64,000 nucleotides of DNA, from positions 1 through 64,000 of the forward strand of contig CAZYWZ010000011.1 of assembly GCA_964651705.1 (NCBI GenBank), in the 5' to 3' direction. A program made the position numbers and the translations under genes. This document shows, one piece after another, positions 8,502 to 17,780 of this stretch. Source of the stretch: JADLBR01 sp964651705 (lineage in GTDB: Bacteria; Verrucomicrobiota; Verrucomicrobiia; JADLBR01). Position 1 is the stretch's first letter. Every line of letters starts with the position of its first letter. The notes beneath the pieces are model-generated. The model was not told the origin of the DNA. It saw nothing but the letters and a program-made list of their open reading frames with translations, and ran no database searches.

Positions 8502-11500
8502 TCACCTCCGCTTCTTCCTGCGCGCCGGCAGAGGCACGCCGAACAAATCCGTCGGCTCGGGCTCTCCAAACAAATTGACGGGGCCTCCGCCGCCTCCGCC
8601 ATCGCCGCCTTCGCCGCCGTCAGCGGTGGCGTCGGGGGCGCCAACGGCGCGGATGAGCCGGATGTTCTCGGCATGGCGGCGGCACTCCTCCCAGCTCTCC
8701 TCCACGGTCCCCTCAAGCTGCCACGGCAAGAACCGAGGCCCCAGGCGCGAGGCGACGGGTTGGGGCTCCTTCGCCCGGTCATCGTGCCCCAGCCCATAAT
8801 CGGCCAGCCTCAGCGCCTCGGGCAGCATCCACCCCTCGCCATCATTCTGGGCAAGGAAGGCATCCAGCCCCTTCTCCTGGAGGTCGTGGAAGGCCACCAG
8901 TGACAATACCGTGTGGCGCAATTCCGGGTCCTTTTCCTTGTCCACACGCCAGAAGCCTTTGGGATTCAAAGTCCGCATCAAATCATCCGAGCGCAGCTGA
9001 CGGACCGCCAGATCGCATTCGTGAAAAACGGTCGCGAGGTCGGGAACCTCCAATCCAAAGACGGCGGCGACAACGGCGTTCGCGATGCACTGGAGCCGAA
9101 GCCGTTCGTGCTGGCTGATGGCCCACATCGCACGCCACCTCCGGGTTGGGTGAGGCACCCAGAGATCAGCGAACAGAGGCGATGATTGCAGAAGCCGCCG
9201 CGCCAAAGGCTCGAATCCCGATAGCAACGACCCGGGCACAGGCAACACGCTTTCCTCAATGACGAAATAGTTCAGATGCAGCCCACCACAACGGAAGCGC
9301 GCGATCCAATCGTAAATCAGAGTCGAGGTCGACAACGCCACGGGAAGTGCGACGGCCGGATTCCGCAGTATGGGGCACGAGTTTCCGCATGGGGCGTTAT
9401 CGAGAAACGTCGCCACCATCGTCCTGGCGTTGGTGGCCGAAGTCACATCCATGAAGGCCACTCTCCGTCGCTGTTCTGACCGCCAATCCACCCACTCCTG
9501 CGGATCCGTCAGGCGAAGGGCCTCAGCCTCACTTGCTTCTTTCCCTGCGGCCTCTTGCACGGCGCGAAGGTGCCGCGCGAGCAGTTGCTCATTGTATACT
9601 GTTGCAGCGATCAGGTACTGCGGCTCGATGACCTTGTGTTCCCAAGGGATGTCTCGCCATACGGCGCTTCGCCCCTTGCCATTGACCCAACCTTTGGCGC
9701 TGAAATCGCAATGGTCGATCATCCGACCTTCGTACAGAGGAAGCGCCACGTCCTCGATGTCTTCGGCCCGAATAGCCTGGGTCCCATCGCGGGACAGGAT
9801 GAGCCCTGCAGGCCGTTGGACCACGGAGCGCGCGCGGGTCCAGTGTTCGGCGTGCCACCTCTCTGGGTCGGTAATCGGCAATCTACAATCCGTAATTGGC
9901 CGCCAACCGCCCTTGAGCCAGTGGCCGTACTCGTCAGGCACATACCCCTCCTCTTCCCACCGAGGACGGGGCGGGAAGAGCTTGGAATCGTTGGTCATGT
10001 GAAACTCGGTCGCATACCTCAGTCCCCAGCCCGCGGGGCCGTCGTCTCCGAGGAGCACCCCATTGCGATACATCTTCTCGAGGATTTCGGCATCGCGGAC
10101 GGAGCGGATCTCAAGGATGGCTCGGGACCGGGGGCTAAAGCGAGCGACCTGGTCCTTGGCATACGCCAGCGCGTGCCGCTCCGCCTCCTCCCAGTCGGCC
10201 AGTCTGCGGCGCATGAAGGCCGTGCGGATCGCCTTGGTCTTGCCGCCTTTCTGGACGACGACCGGCCCAAATTTGAAAGAGCGATGGATGTCAAAAATGC
10301 CCTCTCGATTCTCGAAACCGAAGAGCCATTCCCAGCGACAGTGTTCGAGGAACAGGTGACGGAGGCCGGTCGAGCCCTTGTCGGTGTAGACGTTGGAGGG
10401 GACGATGATGCCGAGGCGCCCGCCGTCGCGGAGTAGGGCGTGGTTCTGTTCGATGAAGAGCTTGTAGCTATTGAGGTCAGCGGAGCCCTGGCGACGGAAG
10501 GGGTGATTGGGGTCGGCGTATCCGACGCGCTTTACGCGGAATGTCCGCCATCGGTCGTGAAGCTTCTCCCCGGCCTTGCCACCGGCCAGCGACCACTTTT
10601 TGGCCCCATCCGCGGAATCCCCCCAAGGGAAACCTGCATTGGCGCACCAGTTCGAAAGGGCCTTGAAATGGGCGCAGTACGACACCCAGTGGCGCTCGAC
10701 CCCCTCGTCGATCTCGAACAGCGCGCTCTGTCGGCGGAGCGCCTCTTGCTTGCCATACGTCCGATAGAGCGGGTCGTGGTTGGAGAAGAATTCTTTGGAA
10801 TTGGGCTTCTGGATCTCCCACGGTGGGTTCCCCAGCAGGGCGTCAAACCCAGCGCCCGGGGTGGCGAACACGTCGGGGAACTCGAGTTCCCAATGGAAGA
10901 ACCGGAGCCGGTCGCGGAGTTGCGCCACGATCTTCCGCGTCGCCTCGGGAGGATCGGCGAACTGTTCCGGCAGCGGGAAGTGTTCCAGCGCCTCGACGGG
11001 CCAGAACCATAGGGCACACCAGACGTCAAAGGCTTCGCGAAGAGAGGTCAGCCCGAAGTGACCTCCAACGCGCGTGCGGTAGAAAGCGGCGCGCTGCTCC
11101 GTTTCGTGGAGCGGCAGGGCGTGCATCTCGCCGAAAAGTTGGAGAGCGTCCTCGTGCAGCGCCTCGGGCGATTGCCCCTCGCGAAGGAACTTGAAAACGC
11201 CCGGATCTCGCGCCTCGATCCAGTGTGCCAGCGCGGGCTTCAGCGTCTCGTCACGGAATTCCTTGAGAGCGGTCGAGAGCCGCCCACGCTCGAAGTGCAC
11301 GGCGGTCGCGTGCCCCTTGTCGCCCGCGTCGTCCCCGGGTCTATGCAGGCACAGCGCCGGGAATTCCTGAAATCGATCGAACCAGCAGCCGATGAGGGCG
11401 TTGCCGCACTTGAGCTTGTGGTCGAGGAAGCCGAACGGCAGGTCGCGATCCATCGTCTCGATCCAGAGCGAGAGCCTGCCCAATTCGACCGCGAGAGGAT

Positions 11501-14237
11501 CGAGATCGACCCCATAGATGCACAGCTCCACCACCAGCCGCTTGAGCCGGGCACGGACGGTCCCCTCGGCGGCATCCAGATCGACCGGCAGATCTCGGAC
11601 GCACTCGCGGAACCAGGGCGGCTCTCCCGCGGGCAGGCCGGGGCCGGGTTGGAGAGGTGAACGGTGAGCGGTGAACGGTGAATGGTAGAGTTCGGCCCGC
11701 TGTTCGCCACCCGTTCGCTGTTCACCGACCACCGTTTGCCCTTCACCGACTACCGTTCCCTCTTCACCTCCCTGATGCGACGCTCCAGCGTGAGGATCTG
11801 TTTCCCCAGAACTCCGCACTCCGCCAGAATCGGCGAGATGGTCTCCTCCTTCAGGTATCCCACGTCCATCGCCAAGAGGAGCTGGGTCTCCACTTCCGCC
11901 AGACTCCCGTTCGCCTTCCGAAGAAACTGCACGAACTCCGCGGGGTACCGGCGCGCCCAACCCTCGGCGATGTTCGACGGGACCGATACCGCCGCCCTGC
12001 GCAGTTGCGAGATCAGCCCGTAGCGCTCCTCCTCCGGGAACTGGCGAGTCATCTGATACACCTGTGACGCCAGACGACGCCCCTTCTGCCATACCTCCAG
12101 ATCCCGATAGCTCTCGATTCTCATATTCGTCATCCCCGCCCCGTTCACCGCTCACCGTTCGCCGCTCACCATTCGCCTCCACCAACCATCCGTGGTGGAG
12201 GAGACTTCTCCAGAGCGCATCCGAAAGAAACCGGAGAGCCGATACAAGGAAGGAGGCCGAACCCATGCTGATGTCGGCGACCTTGAGTGACAGGATAGCG
12301 GCGGGAGGCTTGGGGTTGGCCAACGTCCGCAGATCTTCCAGCGTGGGTTCCTCGGGCAGTTCGTAGCAGAGAGGCGCGAGAGTCCGCCGTACCGTCGGCT
12401 CGACGAGCCCCGGTCGGGTATAGAAGCTTCCCTGACCCTTGCGCGTGCCACCCCATCGGACGAGGAAGTAATCGCCAGGCAGCACGGGCGGTCGGGCGAG
12501 CAGCTGGTTCGCCGCGCGGCTCAGGCGCTCTTCGTACTCGGCGCGACGGCCAGGATCGTTGCCGGTATACGCCTTGACCAACTTCGCTTCCACCACCGCC
12601 CGCCGAGCCCACGCGAGGGCGCGCTGCCGTGCCGCATCGGCCCCGCCTTCGGCTTCGGCAACATCGCCGTCATCTGCACCGACATCACCATCATCATCGC
12701 CGACATCGCCGACATCATCGGCGCCGTCGGCTTCGTCCCCGCCCTCGCCCTCATCTTCTCCCTCCCCCTGCTCGTCGCCCTCTCCCTCGCCGCCAGACGC
12801 CAGCGTCTTCTTCTTCTGAAACTCCTTAAAGAAGGCGCGCAGCGCGGTTCCCTCAAGGGCCTCGAGCCGAGAGAGCGGCAGCGCGGGCTGGTCGCCGAGG
12901 TTGAGGAACAGGACCGGGTCGGATGAATCCGGAGGCACCTGCAGCAGTTCGTAGTCCAGCAGGCCCTCGTACAGGATGCCGATGAATTCCGTGGAGAGGT
13001 CGCCGAAATCCACCGGCATGGTGACCATCTGCGTGGATCGGCCCTGCCGCACCGGCATGCGGCAGCGGGTCAACAGCTCCAGCAGCGTCAGGACGTCCGC
13101 ATCCGACATCACGGGCGGGTCGCCCGACAGGCTGGCGGTCTCGAAAAGATGCATGGCCCGGCGCACGCCCTGGGGCGCGTTCGCCTCGCCCGGGCGGAAC
13201 AGCTCCCCGCCGAACTCGCGCAACGGGATCTCAGGATGGTGCGATCCATGGAAGACCAACCGGAAGAGGGAGAGGATCTGCGGCCAGGAACCGTGCCGGC
13301 CCTTGAGGCGGGAAATCCCGCCGCCCGACGCGCGCCGGAGCTTCTCCCAGAGACCCTGGATGCCGTACGACGCCTCGTAGATGGCGTTGGACCGGGGGAA
13401 CAGGTCGCGCGCCTCGGCGAAGAGCGCGATGACGATCCGCATGACGACGAGGGTGCTGGCCCGGTACACGTCGGACAGGTCGAGATCGTTCCCCCGCCTC
13501 AGGTAGGGCGCGTGGGCGTGGATGAGCAATTCGACCGCCTGCCGCACGCGCTCCCCGAGCATGCTCGTGAGCTGGGACTGGCCCTGCCGGGAGCGCCGGA
13601 TCGCTTCGATCAACGGGGCCGATTCGCCCGGCCGAGGCGACAAGAGCAATCGCGGGGCCAGCAGGTGGCGCAGCGCCTCGACCTGGGCGGCGGGCTGCCC
13701 CGCCTCGAACCAGATCGACGTGTCCCACTGCGCCCAAGCGTCGTGCTCGGGCGCGGCGTAGATGAGGCGGAACTGGCGGGCGTTGGTGAGCAGCGCGAGG
13801 GGATGCCCCATCCCCCGGCACCATTCCAAGACCCGGGAGTACGCCCGACGGCCCCGCCCAACACCCAGTCGCGGTTCGTCGTCGATGAACACCGGCAACG
13901 CGGTCTCGTGCGGTCCCACCCAAATGCGTCTGGGCTTCACCGTGTCGCCCGCGATGGAACGGAGACCGAGCCGGGTCTCGATCTCGTTGCCACGTTTCCA
14001 CCTGGCCTCTCCCTCATCCCGCAGGCCGGCCACGTCGTGCAGCACGGTATCCAAAAGCGCGTTCGCGGCGGCCCCGTTCTCTCCTCCCTCCGCAACCCGC
14101 AGGACATCCCCCCTCAGCCGATTGGCGACCACCGGATCGAGCGCCGGGGCGGACTCCGGAAACAACTCGGCCAGCCGCGCGGGCGACAGCAGCAGCCCCT
14201 GATGCCGCAGCGCGGACCACCAGACCGGTTCGCTCAT
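8502..14237 (-). CDS. drmMI: Giant N6-adenine DNA methylase, DISARM class 1 DrmMI-like, with in-frame insertions
   Basis: About 1911 residues from ATG 14237, which overlaps the DrmD stop as ATGA. Methylase motif I-like VADISMGSASFLVSALRF (about 675) and catalytic LLGNPPWEIQ (about 1140), with VDLDPLAVELGRLSLWI between, mark an Eco57I/PglX-type gamma-class adenine methylase; a C-terminal half follows for target recognition. An acidic low-complexity linker (Glu/Asp/Gly-rich, about 480-540) precedes the core. Between motif I and the VDLDPLAVE segment the frame stays open through a roughly 520-bp insertion that carries its own gene on the same strand in another frame. A second short in-frame heptamer insert encodes RPITDCRLPITD. 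Expected role: marks host DNA for a DISARM-like system. Canonical drmA, drmB and drmC are not visible nearby. Confidence 0.75.
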   Translation of the reverse strand: MSEPVWWSALRHQGLLLSPARLAELFPESAPALDPVVANRLRGDVLRVAEGGENGAAANALLDTVLHDVAGLRDEGEARWKRGNEIETRLGLRSIAGDTVKPRRIWVGPHETALPVFIDDEPRLGVGRGRRAYSRVLEWCRGMGHPLALLTNARQFRLIYAAPEHDAWAQWDTSIWFEAGQPAAQVEALRHLLAPRLLLSPRPGESAPLIEAIRRSRQGQSQLTSMLGERVRQAVELLIHAHAPYLRRGNDLDLSDVYRASTLVVMRIVIALFAEARDLFPRSNAIYEASYGIQGLWEKLRRASGGGISRLKGRHGSWPQILSLFRLVFHGSHHPEIPLREFGGELFRPGEANAPQGVRRAMHLFETASLSGDPPVMSDADVLTLLELLTRCRMPVRQGRSTQMVTMPVDFGDLSTEFIGILYEGLLDYELLQVPPDSSDPVLFLNLGDQPALPLSRLEALEGTALRAFFKEFQKKKTLASGGEGEGDEQGEGEDEGEGGDEADGADDVGDVGDDDGDVGADDGDVAEAEGGADAARQRALAWARRAVVEAKLVKAYTGNDPGRRAEYEERLSRAANQLLARPPVLPGDYFLVRWGGTRKGQGSFYTRPGLVEPTVRRTLAPLCYELPEEPTLEDLRTLANPKPPAAILSLKVADISMGSASFLVSALRFLSDALWRSLLHHGWLVEANGERRTVSGERGGDDEYENRELSGSGGMAEGASSGVTGVSDDSPVPGGGALRADLATAQGGGIGPVEHRRGLGAPVPRGVRAVSSEGERESGGSGDPAPLGDGRGIPEGGDHLADSGGVRSSGETDPHAGASHQGGEEGTVVGEGQTVVGEQRTGGEQRAELYHSPFTAHRSPLQPGPGLPAGEPPWFRECVRDLPVDLDAAEGTVRARLKRLVVELCIYGVDLDPLAVELGRLSLWIETMDRDLPFGFLDHKLKCGNALIGCWFDRFQEFPALCLHRPGDDAGDKGHATAVHFERGRLSTALKEFRDETLKPALAHWIEARDPGVFKFLREGQSPEALHEDALQLFGEMHALPLHETEQRAAFYRTRVGGHFGLTSLREAFDVWCALWFWPVEALEHFPLPEQFADPPEATRKIVAQLRDRLRFFHWELEFPDVFATPGAGFDALLGNPPWEIQKPNSKEFFSNHDPLYRTYGKQEALRRQSALFEIDEGVERHWVSYCAHFKALSNWCANAGFPWGDSADGAKKWSLAGGKAGEKLHDRWRTFRVKRVGYADPNHPFRRQGSADLNSYKLFIEQNHALLRDGGRLGIIVPSNVYTDKGSTGLRHLFLEHCRWEWLFGFENREGIFDIHRSFKFGPVVVQKGGKTKAIRTAFMRRRLADWEEAERHALAYAKDQVARFSPRSRAILEIRSVRDAEILEKMYRNGVLLGDDGPAGWGLRYATEFHMTNDSKLFPPRPRWEEEGYVPDEYGHWLKGGWRPITDCRLPITDPERWHAEHWTRARSVVQRPAGLILSRDGTQAIRAEDIEDVALPLYEGRMIDHCDFSAKGWVNGKGRSAVWRDIPWEHKVIEPQYLIAATVYNEQLLARHLRAVQEAAGKEASEAEALRLTDPQEWVDWRSEQRRRVAFMDVTSATNARTMVATFLDNAPCGNSCPILRNPAVALPVALSTSTLIYDWIARFRCGGLHLNYFVIEESVLPVPGSLLSGFEPLARRLLQSSPLFADLWVPHPTRRWRAMWAISQHERLRLQCIANAVVAAVFGLEVPDLATVFHECDLAVRQLRSDDLMRTLNPKGFWRVDKEKDPELRHTVLSLVAFHDLQEKGLDAFLAQNDGEGWMLPEALRLADYGLGHDDRAKEPQPVASRLGPRFLPWQLEGTVEESWEECRRHAENIRLIRAVGAPDATADGGEGGDGGGGGGPVNLFGEPEPTDLFGVPLPARRKKRR
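9871..9898. repeat. Four degenerate heptamers inside the methylase gene
   Basis: GTAATCG, GCAATCT, ACAATCC and GTAATTG follow each other without gaps, and are translated in the methylase frame. The periodicity is exactly 7 bp. Confidence 0.6.
11656..11769. repeat. Heptamer array, left flank of the nested IVP gene
   Basis: Four heptamers of the type GGTGAAC/GGTGAGC occupy 11656-11683, then nine in the opposite sense (TTCACCG, ACCACCG and variants) occupy 11707-11769. All read through in the methylase frame. Confidence 0.7.
11750..12133 (-). CDS. Four helix bundle protein (IVP/S23 family) nested inside the methylase gene
   Basis: About 127 residues beginning MTNMRIESYRDLEVWQKG. This opening, the central RRAAVSVPSNIAEGWAR and the helical C-terminus are hallmarks of the 23S rRNA intervening-sequence protein family (four helix bundle, also related to Avd of diversity-generating retroelements). 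The gene lies on the same strand as the methylase but in a different frame, wholly within it, and is bracketed by inverted arrays of 7-bp repeats at 11656-11769 and 12141-12175. This suggests a small mobile-like element that inserted without breaking the host reading frame. The biochemical role of the family is unclear. Confidence 0.75.
   Translation of the reverse strand: MTNMRIESYRDLEVWQKGRRLASQVYQMTRQFPEEERYGLISQLRRAAVSVPSNIAEGWARRYPAEFVQFLRKANGSLAEVETQLLLAMDVGYLKEETISPILAECGVLGKQILTLERRIREVKRER
12141..12175. repeat. Heptamer array, right flank of the nested IVP gene
   Basis: CCGTTCA, CCGCTCA, CCGTTCG, CCGCTCA and CCATTCG run consecutively. They are the inverse of the GGTGAAC-type heptamers at 11656-11683, making long inverted termini for the element. 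Confidence 0.7.
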
Positions 14238-17200
14238 GCGGCCTCCCCCTTCAGCCGGATCTCGACCGCCACGGGGAGGCACTGCACCTCGCCGCGCATG
14301 GCAAAGCGACCGGGAATCAGGCGGTGGAGCACGCGGTCCCGTTCGCGCTGCAGTTGGCCGCGCAGGTCGTCGATATGGTGGCGCAACCGTGTCAATTCCG
14401 CCTGCTTCGCCTCGGCGGATTCCCGCAGGCGCGCGACGTAGTTGTCGGGATCGATCAGATGGAGCTGCAGTTGCTCCTCGTGGATGAGGTCCAGCTCGCG
14501 CTCGATGCTCTCGATGCGCGTCTCGGTGATGAGCTTGGAGAGTTCACCCTGACGACTCTGGAAGCGTTCTTCCTCCCGTTCCATGGCGAGTGCCCGGTCG
14601 GTCGCCAACTGGGCCGTGAGCACTTCGGTGAGGTGCCCCGCATGTTGCGCGACCCGATCGCGGACATCCATCTCGACATCGGCCCAGAGGTCGCGCGCGC
14701 GTTCGACCAGCGCCTCCGTCACGGGCCGTACGGATGCGGGACGATGCGCGGCGGCGGGCCGGTGGGCCAACGGCGGTCCCAAATGCCCCTTGTGAACCGG
14801 GATCTCCAGCGTCCGGATCCAATGGTGGAAGGTCTCGCGCAGCTGGTTGACGCCCAGCTCCTCGATCGTCACCAAGATCACCGCATCTCGATCCGCATCG
14901 ACCTCGTCGCCCAAGGTCACGGTCCACCGGGAGGCCGACATGGCCGTGCCTGGGAATCGCCGCCTGGCGAAGTGTTGCAGGGTTCGCTGGATGACGGGGT
15001 GCCACAGGTGCAGCAGGGCCACGTCGGTGCCTTGCCGAAAAATGGGTCGCGGCCCCGACGAATCCACGCAGGCCGCCGGATCAAATGCGATGGCGGGAAG
15101 CGCCCCCTGGGCCGATCGGCCGTTGGCCGACACCCGCAACCAGTCGTCGACAACATCGCCCCACGCCGGCGGGATCGGCTGCACGAGGCGCCAGAACCCC
15201 GCCCTCGGATCCTGCGTCAGGCGGGGCGGCGGGGCGCTGTGCCGGAGCGCGGCGTCCAGGGTCGCCCGCAATGCATCCCCATCCAGATCCAGCTCGCTAC
15301 AGAGCACGTCGATTTGTTTCCCCATCTCCTCCCCGCTGATCTCCGAGGATCGGGTCGTGGCATCGTGAGGCACAGCGGCCCGCTTCGCGGCCGCGGCGAG
15401 GCCCCTCTCGATGTCTCGGCGGACATCCTCGTCGGGGATGTTCTCGATCAGGCGACGTTGCACGGCCATGTCCAGCACTTCGCCGGTCGCCCCCAAGTCC
15501 TCGCGAATCTGGTGGACCTTGGTGACGATGAACGCGAGGAACGAAAGGTCCGCGCTGTCGTCGGTCGTGAAATGGAAGACGGTGACGTCGCGGGACTGTC
15601 CGTATCGGTCGATCCGGCCGTTGCGCTGCTCGAGGCGGGCGGGATTCCACGGCACGTCGAAATGGAGCAGGTACCGGGCCGTGGCCTGCAGGTTGAGCCC
15701 CTCCGACGCCGTGTCGGTCGCAACGAGGACACGGGCGGGTGCCAGGGGATCGTTGAACGCGTCTTTGACCGCGTTGCGCTCCCGCTCGTCCATCTCGCCC
15801 GAGCCGAACAATTGGAGGATGGCGCCATCGTCGGGGAAATCCTCCCGAAGGCGACGCACCAGATAATCGAGCGTCGTCTTGAACTCCGTGAATACGATCA
15901 GCCGCTCGCCCGGAAGCCAGGCGTCGCCTTCGGACGCGCGCAGACGCGAGCGGATCAGCGCCCGAAGTGCGTCGTATCGGCTGTCATGATTTGGGGAGGT
16001 CAAACCGGGTGCTTCGAGACCAAGCCGCCCGATCGCGTCGGTCACCGCATCGATCTCGCCGCGCAGGGCCTTCGAGAACGGCTTCAGCCATGCGCCGATG
16101 ACGTGCGCCGCCAGCGCCGTCCGGCTCTCCTGCTCGGCGTCATCGCCCGTATCCTCCCGGAACCCGCGCTCGGTCACGCGAACCTCGGAGGCCGGGGCGG
16201 CGTCGCCCGAGTCCAATCCCAGCAATAGCCGGTGCCAAGAATCCGCGAAGGCAAAGGTCGACGAGAGCAATCGCTTGCCCAGGATCTCGACCGCGAAGGC
16301 ACCGGCCGTCCGCTCGGAGCGAGGCGCCCTCGCGATCTGGCTGTACACCGCCCCGCGAAATGCCGCCACCGCCGCAGCCAGCCCAGCCTCCTCGGGGGCG
16401 AGCTTCAATTCGATGGGCTCGATGGATCGATTCGAGAACCTCGGGGGATCGGTGACCTGGTTGATCTCGCTCTTGAGCCGGCGCACGACGACCTCGTGCA
16501 CGCGGGCCCGCTCCGCCGGCTTGAACTCGGATGTCTGCGAGAATCGGGCCGGATCCAAGATCTCCAGCAGCCCGGAAAAACAACGGGTTCGCCCATTGTG
16601 CGGGGTCGCGGTCGCGAAAAGCTTGTGCTCGAAGTATGGGGCGATGGCCCGCAGCATCCGCGTCAGCTCACTGACATCCCCGAAGGCCGACGGCGCCAGA
16701 TTGTGCGCCTCGTCGACGATCAACAGGTCCCACGGGAGGTGTGGCGACCCCTCGGCACCCCGGCACGAGGTCAGGAAATCCTCGAGGACATCGGGCTGCT
16801 TCAGGTAGTGGTAGGACGCGATCAGATGGGGGGAAGACCGCCAAGGATTCACGTCCAGGCCTCGCTGTCGCCTCAATTCCATGGTCCGCGCCCGGTCGAT
16901 CACGTCGAACTCCAGGCAGAACTTGTCCCGCATCTCTTGCCGCCACTGGACCCGCAGCGATGCCGGAGTCAGGATGAGAGTCCGCTGGATGCGCCGCTGG
17001 AGCACCAATTCGGTCAAAATCAGCCCCGCCTCGACGGTCTTCCCAAGTCCCACGTCATCGGCCAGCAACAGGCTGACCCGCGGCATCTGCATGGCTTTCA
17101 GCAGCGGCACCATCTGGAAGTCCTCGACTTCGATCGCCCCGTGGAACGGTGACGCGAAGGGCAGCCGCGGGAGGGGACCGCCCTCCCCATCCGGATCGAC

Positions 17201-17542
17201 GTAGGGGTGGATCGCCGTCCACCGACTCGCACGCACCAGCGCCTGAAACTCCTCCGCCGGCATCGCCCCCCGTGAAGCCACCTGCGGCAGCCCCCCACTA
17301 TCTAGGATCCGTGCCCCAGGTTCCCGCTCCCAGATCACCGTCTCTTCCCGCGCCCCATCCGCATCCGTGAAATCCACCGTCACCAGGTGCACCACCCCAT
17401 TCGGCCCCGTCGGGCTCGGCTCCACCTTCGCGATCACCCCCGTCCGATTCCGCACCACCGCCAGCATCCCCGGCGAAGGCAGCCGCCCCTCGGCGTTCGC
17501 CTCCACATCCGTCTCGCCCTCGCCAACCTGTTGCGCAGCCAT
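14234..17542 (-). CDS. drmD: SNF2-family helicase, DISARM DrmD-like
   Basis: 1102 residues. The N-terminus MLAVVRNRTGVIAKVEP followed by a beta-rich region ending IWEREPGARI looks like the start of DrmD proteins. Helicase motifs: LLADDVGLGKTVEAG (Walker A), LLIVDEAHNLAP (DEAH), TATPHNGR (III), ATDTASEGLNLQ (V) and EQRNGRIDRYGQ (VI), the RapA/HepA subclass. A long charged C-terminal region likely forms coiled coil. Its stop overlaps the methylase start by ATGA, so translation is coupled; SNF2 plus adenine methylase is the defining pair of class 1 DISARM. It is divergent from the XRE gene at 17781, whose product may control it. Family assignment is from motif memory. Confidence 0.75.
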   Translation of the reverse strand: MAAQQVGEGETDVEANAEGRLPSPGMLAVVRNRTGVIAKVEPSPTGPNGVVHLVTVDFTDADGAREETVIWEREPGARILDSGGLPQVASRGAMPAEEFQALVRASRWTAIHPYVDPDGEGGPLPRLPFASPFHGAIEVEDFQMVPLLKAMQMPRVSLLLADDVGLGKTVEAGLILTELVLQRRIQRTLILTPASLRVQWRQEMRDKFCLEFDVIDRARTMELRRQRGLDVNPWRSSPHLIASYHYLKQPDVLEDFLTSCRGAEGSPHLPWDLLIVDEAHNLAPSAFGDVSELTRMLRAIAPYFEHKLFATATPHNGRTRCFSGLLEILDPARFSQTSEFKPAERARVHEVVVRRLKSEINQVTDPPRFSNRSIEPIELKLAPEEAGLAAAVAAFRGAVYSQIARAPRSERTAGAFAVEILGKRLLSSTFAFADSWHRLLLGLDSGDAAPASEVRVTERGFREDTGDDAEQESRTALAAHVIGAWLKPFSKALRGEIDAVTDAIGRLGLEAPGLTSPNHDSRYDALRALIRSRLRASEGDAWLPGERLIVFTEFKTTLDYLVRRLREDFPDDGAILQLFGSGEMDERERNAVKDAFNDPLAPARVLVATDTASEGLNLQATARYLLHFDVPWNPARLEQRNGRIDRYGQSRDVTVFHFTTDDSADLSFLAFIVTKVHQIREDLGATGEVLDMAVQRRLIENIPDEDVRRDIERGLAAAAKRAAVPHDATTRSSEISGEEMGKQIDVLCSELDLDGDALRATLDAALRHSAPPPRLTQDPRAGFWRLVQPIPPAWGDVVDDWLRVSANGRSAQGALPAIAFDPAACVDSSGPRPIFRQGTDVALLHLWHPVIQRTLQHFARRRFPGTAMSASRWTVTLGDEVDADRDAVILVTIEELGVNQLRETFHHWIRTLEIPVHKGHLGPPLAHRPAAAHRPASVRPVTEALVERARDLWADVEMDVRDRVAQHAGHLTEVLTAQLATDRALAMEREEERFQSRQGELSKLITETRIESIERELDLIHEEQLQLHLIDPDNYVARLRESAEAKQAELTRLRHHIDDLRGQLQRERDRVLHRLIPGRFAMRGEVQCLPVAVEIRLKGEAA

Positions 17543-17744
17543 CCCGACTCCGCCAAAGCGTACCGACCGCCACTGCCGACGGGAATACAGAAGATCATCG
17601 AGTCATTCGAGTTCACACCCCCCCCTTTCAGACCTTCATGATCGCGGCCCAATTCCCGTTCCTATTGGGCGGGCGCACTGGGCGTATTCCCTGTTTTGCG
17701 ATGATGAGCAGATAAGCGTCCCACGAACCGGTTCAACGCGCCTG

Positions 17745-17776
17745 TTGACTGTTGCTGTGTGCTATCGTAAGCTTAC
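17745..17776 (+). promoter_or_regulatory. Promoter with palindromic operator before the XRE gene
   Basis: TTGACT at 17745-17750, a 17-nt spacer and TAAGCT at 17768-17773 form a plausible promoter. The perfect 10-bp palindrome GTAAGCTTAC (17767-17776) overlaps its -10 and ends 4 nt before the ATG at 17781, as expected for autorepression by the XRE protein. Confidence 0.5.
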
Positions 17777-17780
17777 ACAG

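Noticed and set aside
11656..12175. Possible CRISPR array
   Set aside because: Units are 7 bp without spacers; periodicity does not fit repeat-spacer structure. No cas genes in the window.
13149..14441. Long plus-strand open frame opposite the methylase and DrmD genes
   Set aside because: It is antisense to well-supported domains and has Arg/Pro/Gly-rich shadow composition typical of high-GC DNA.
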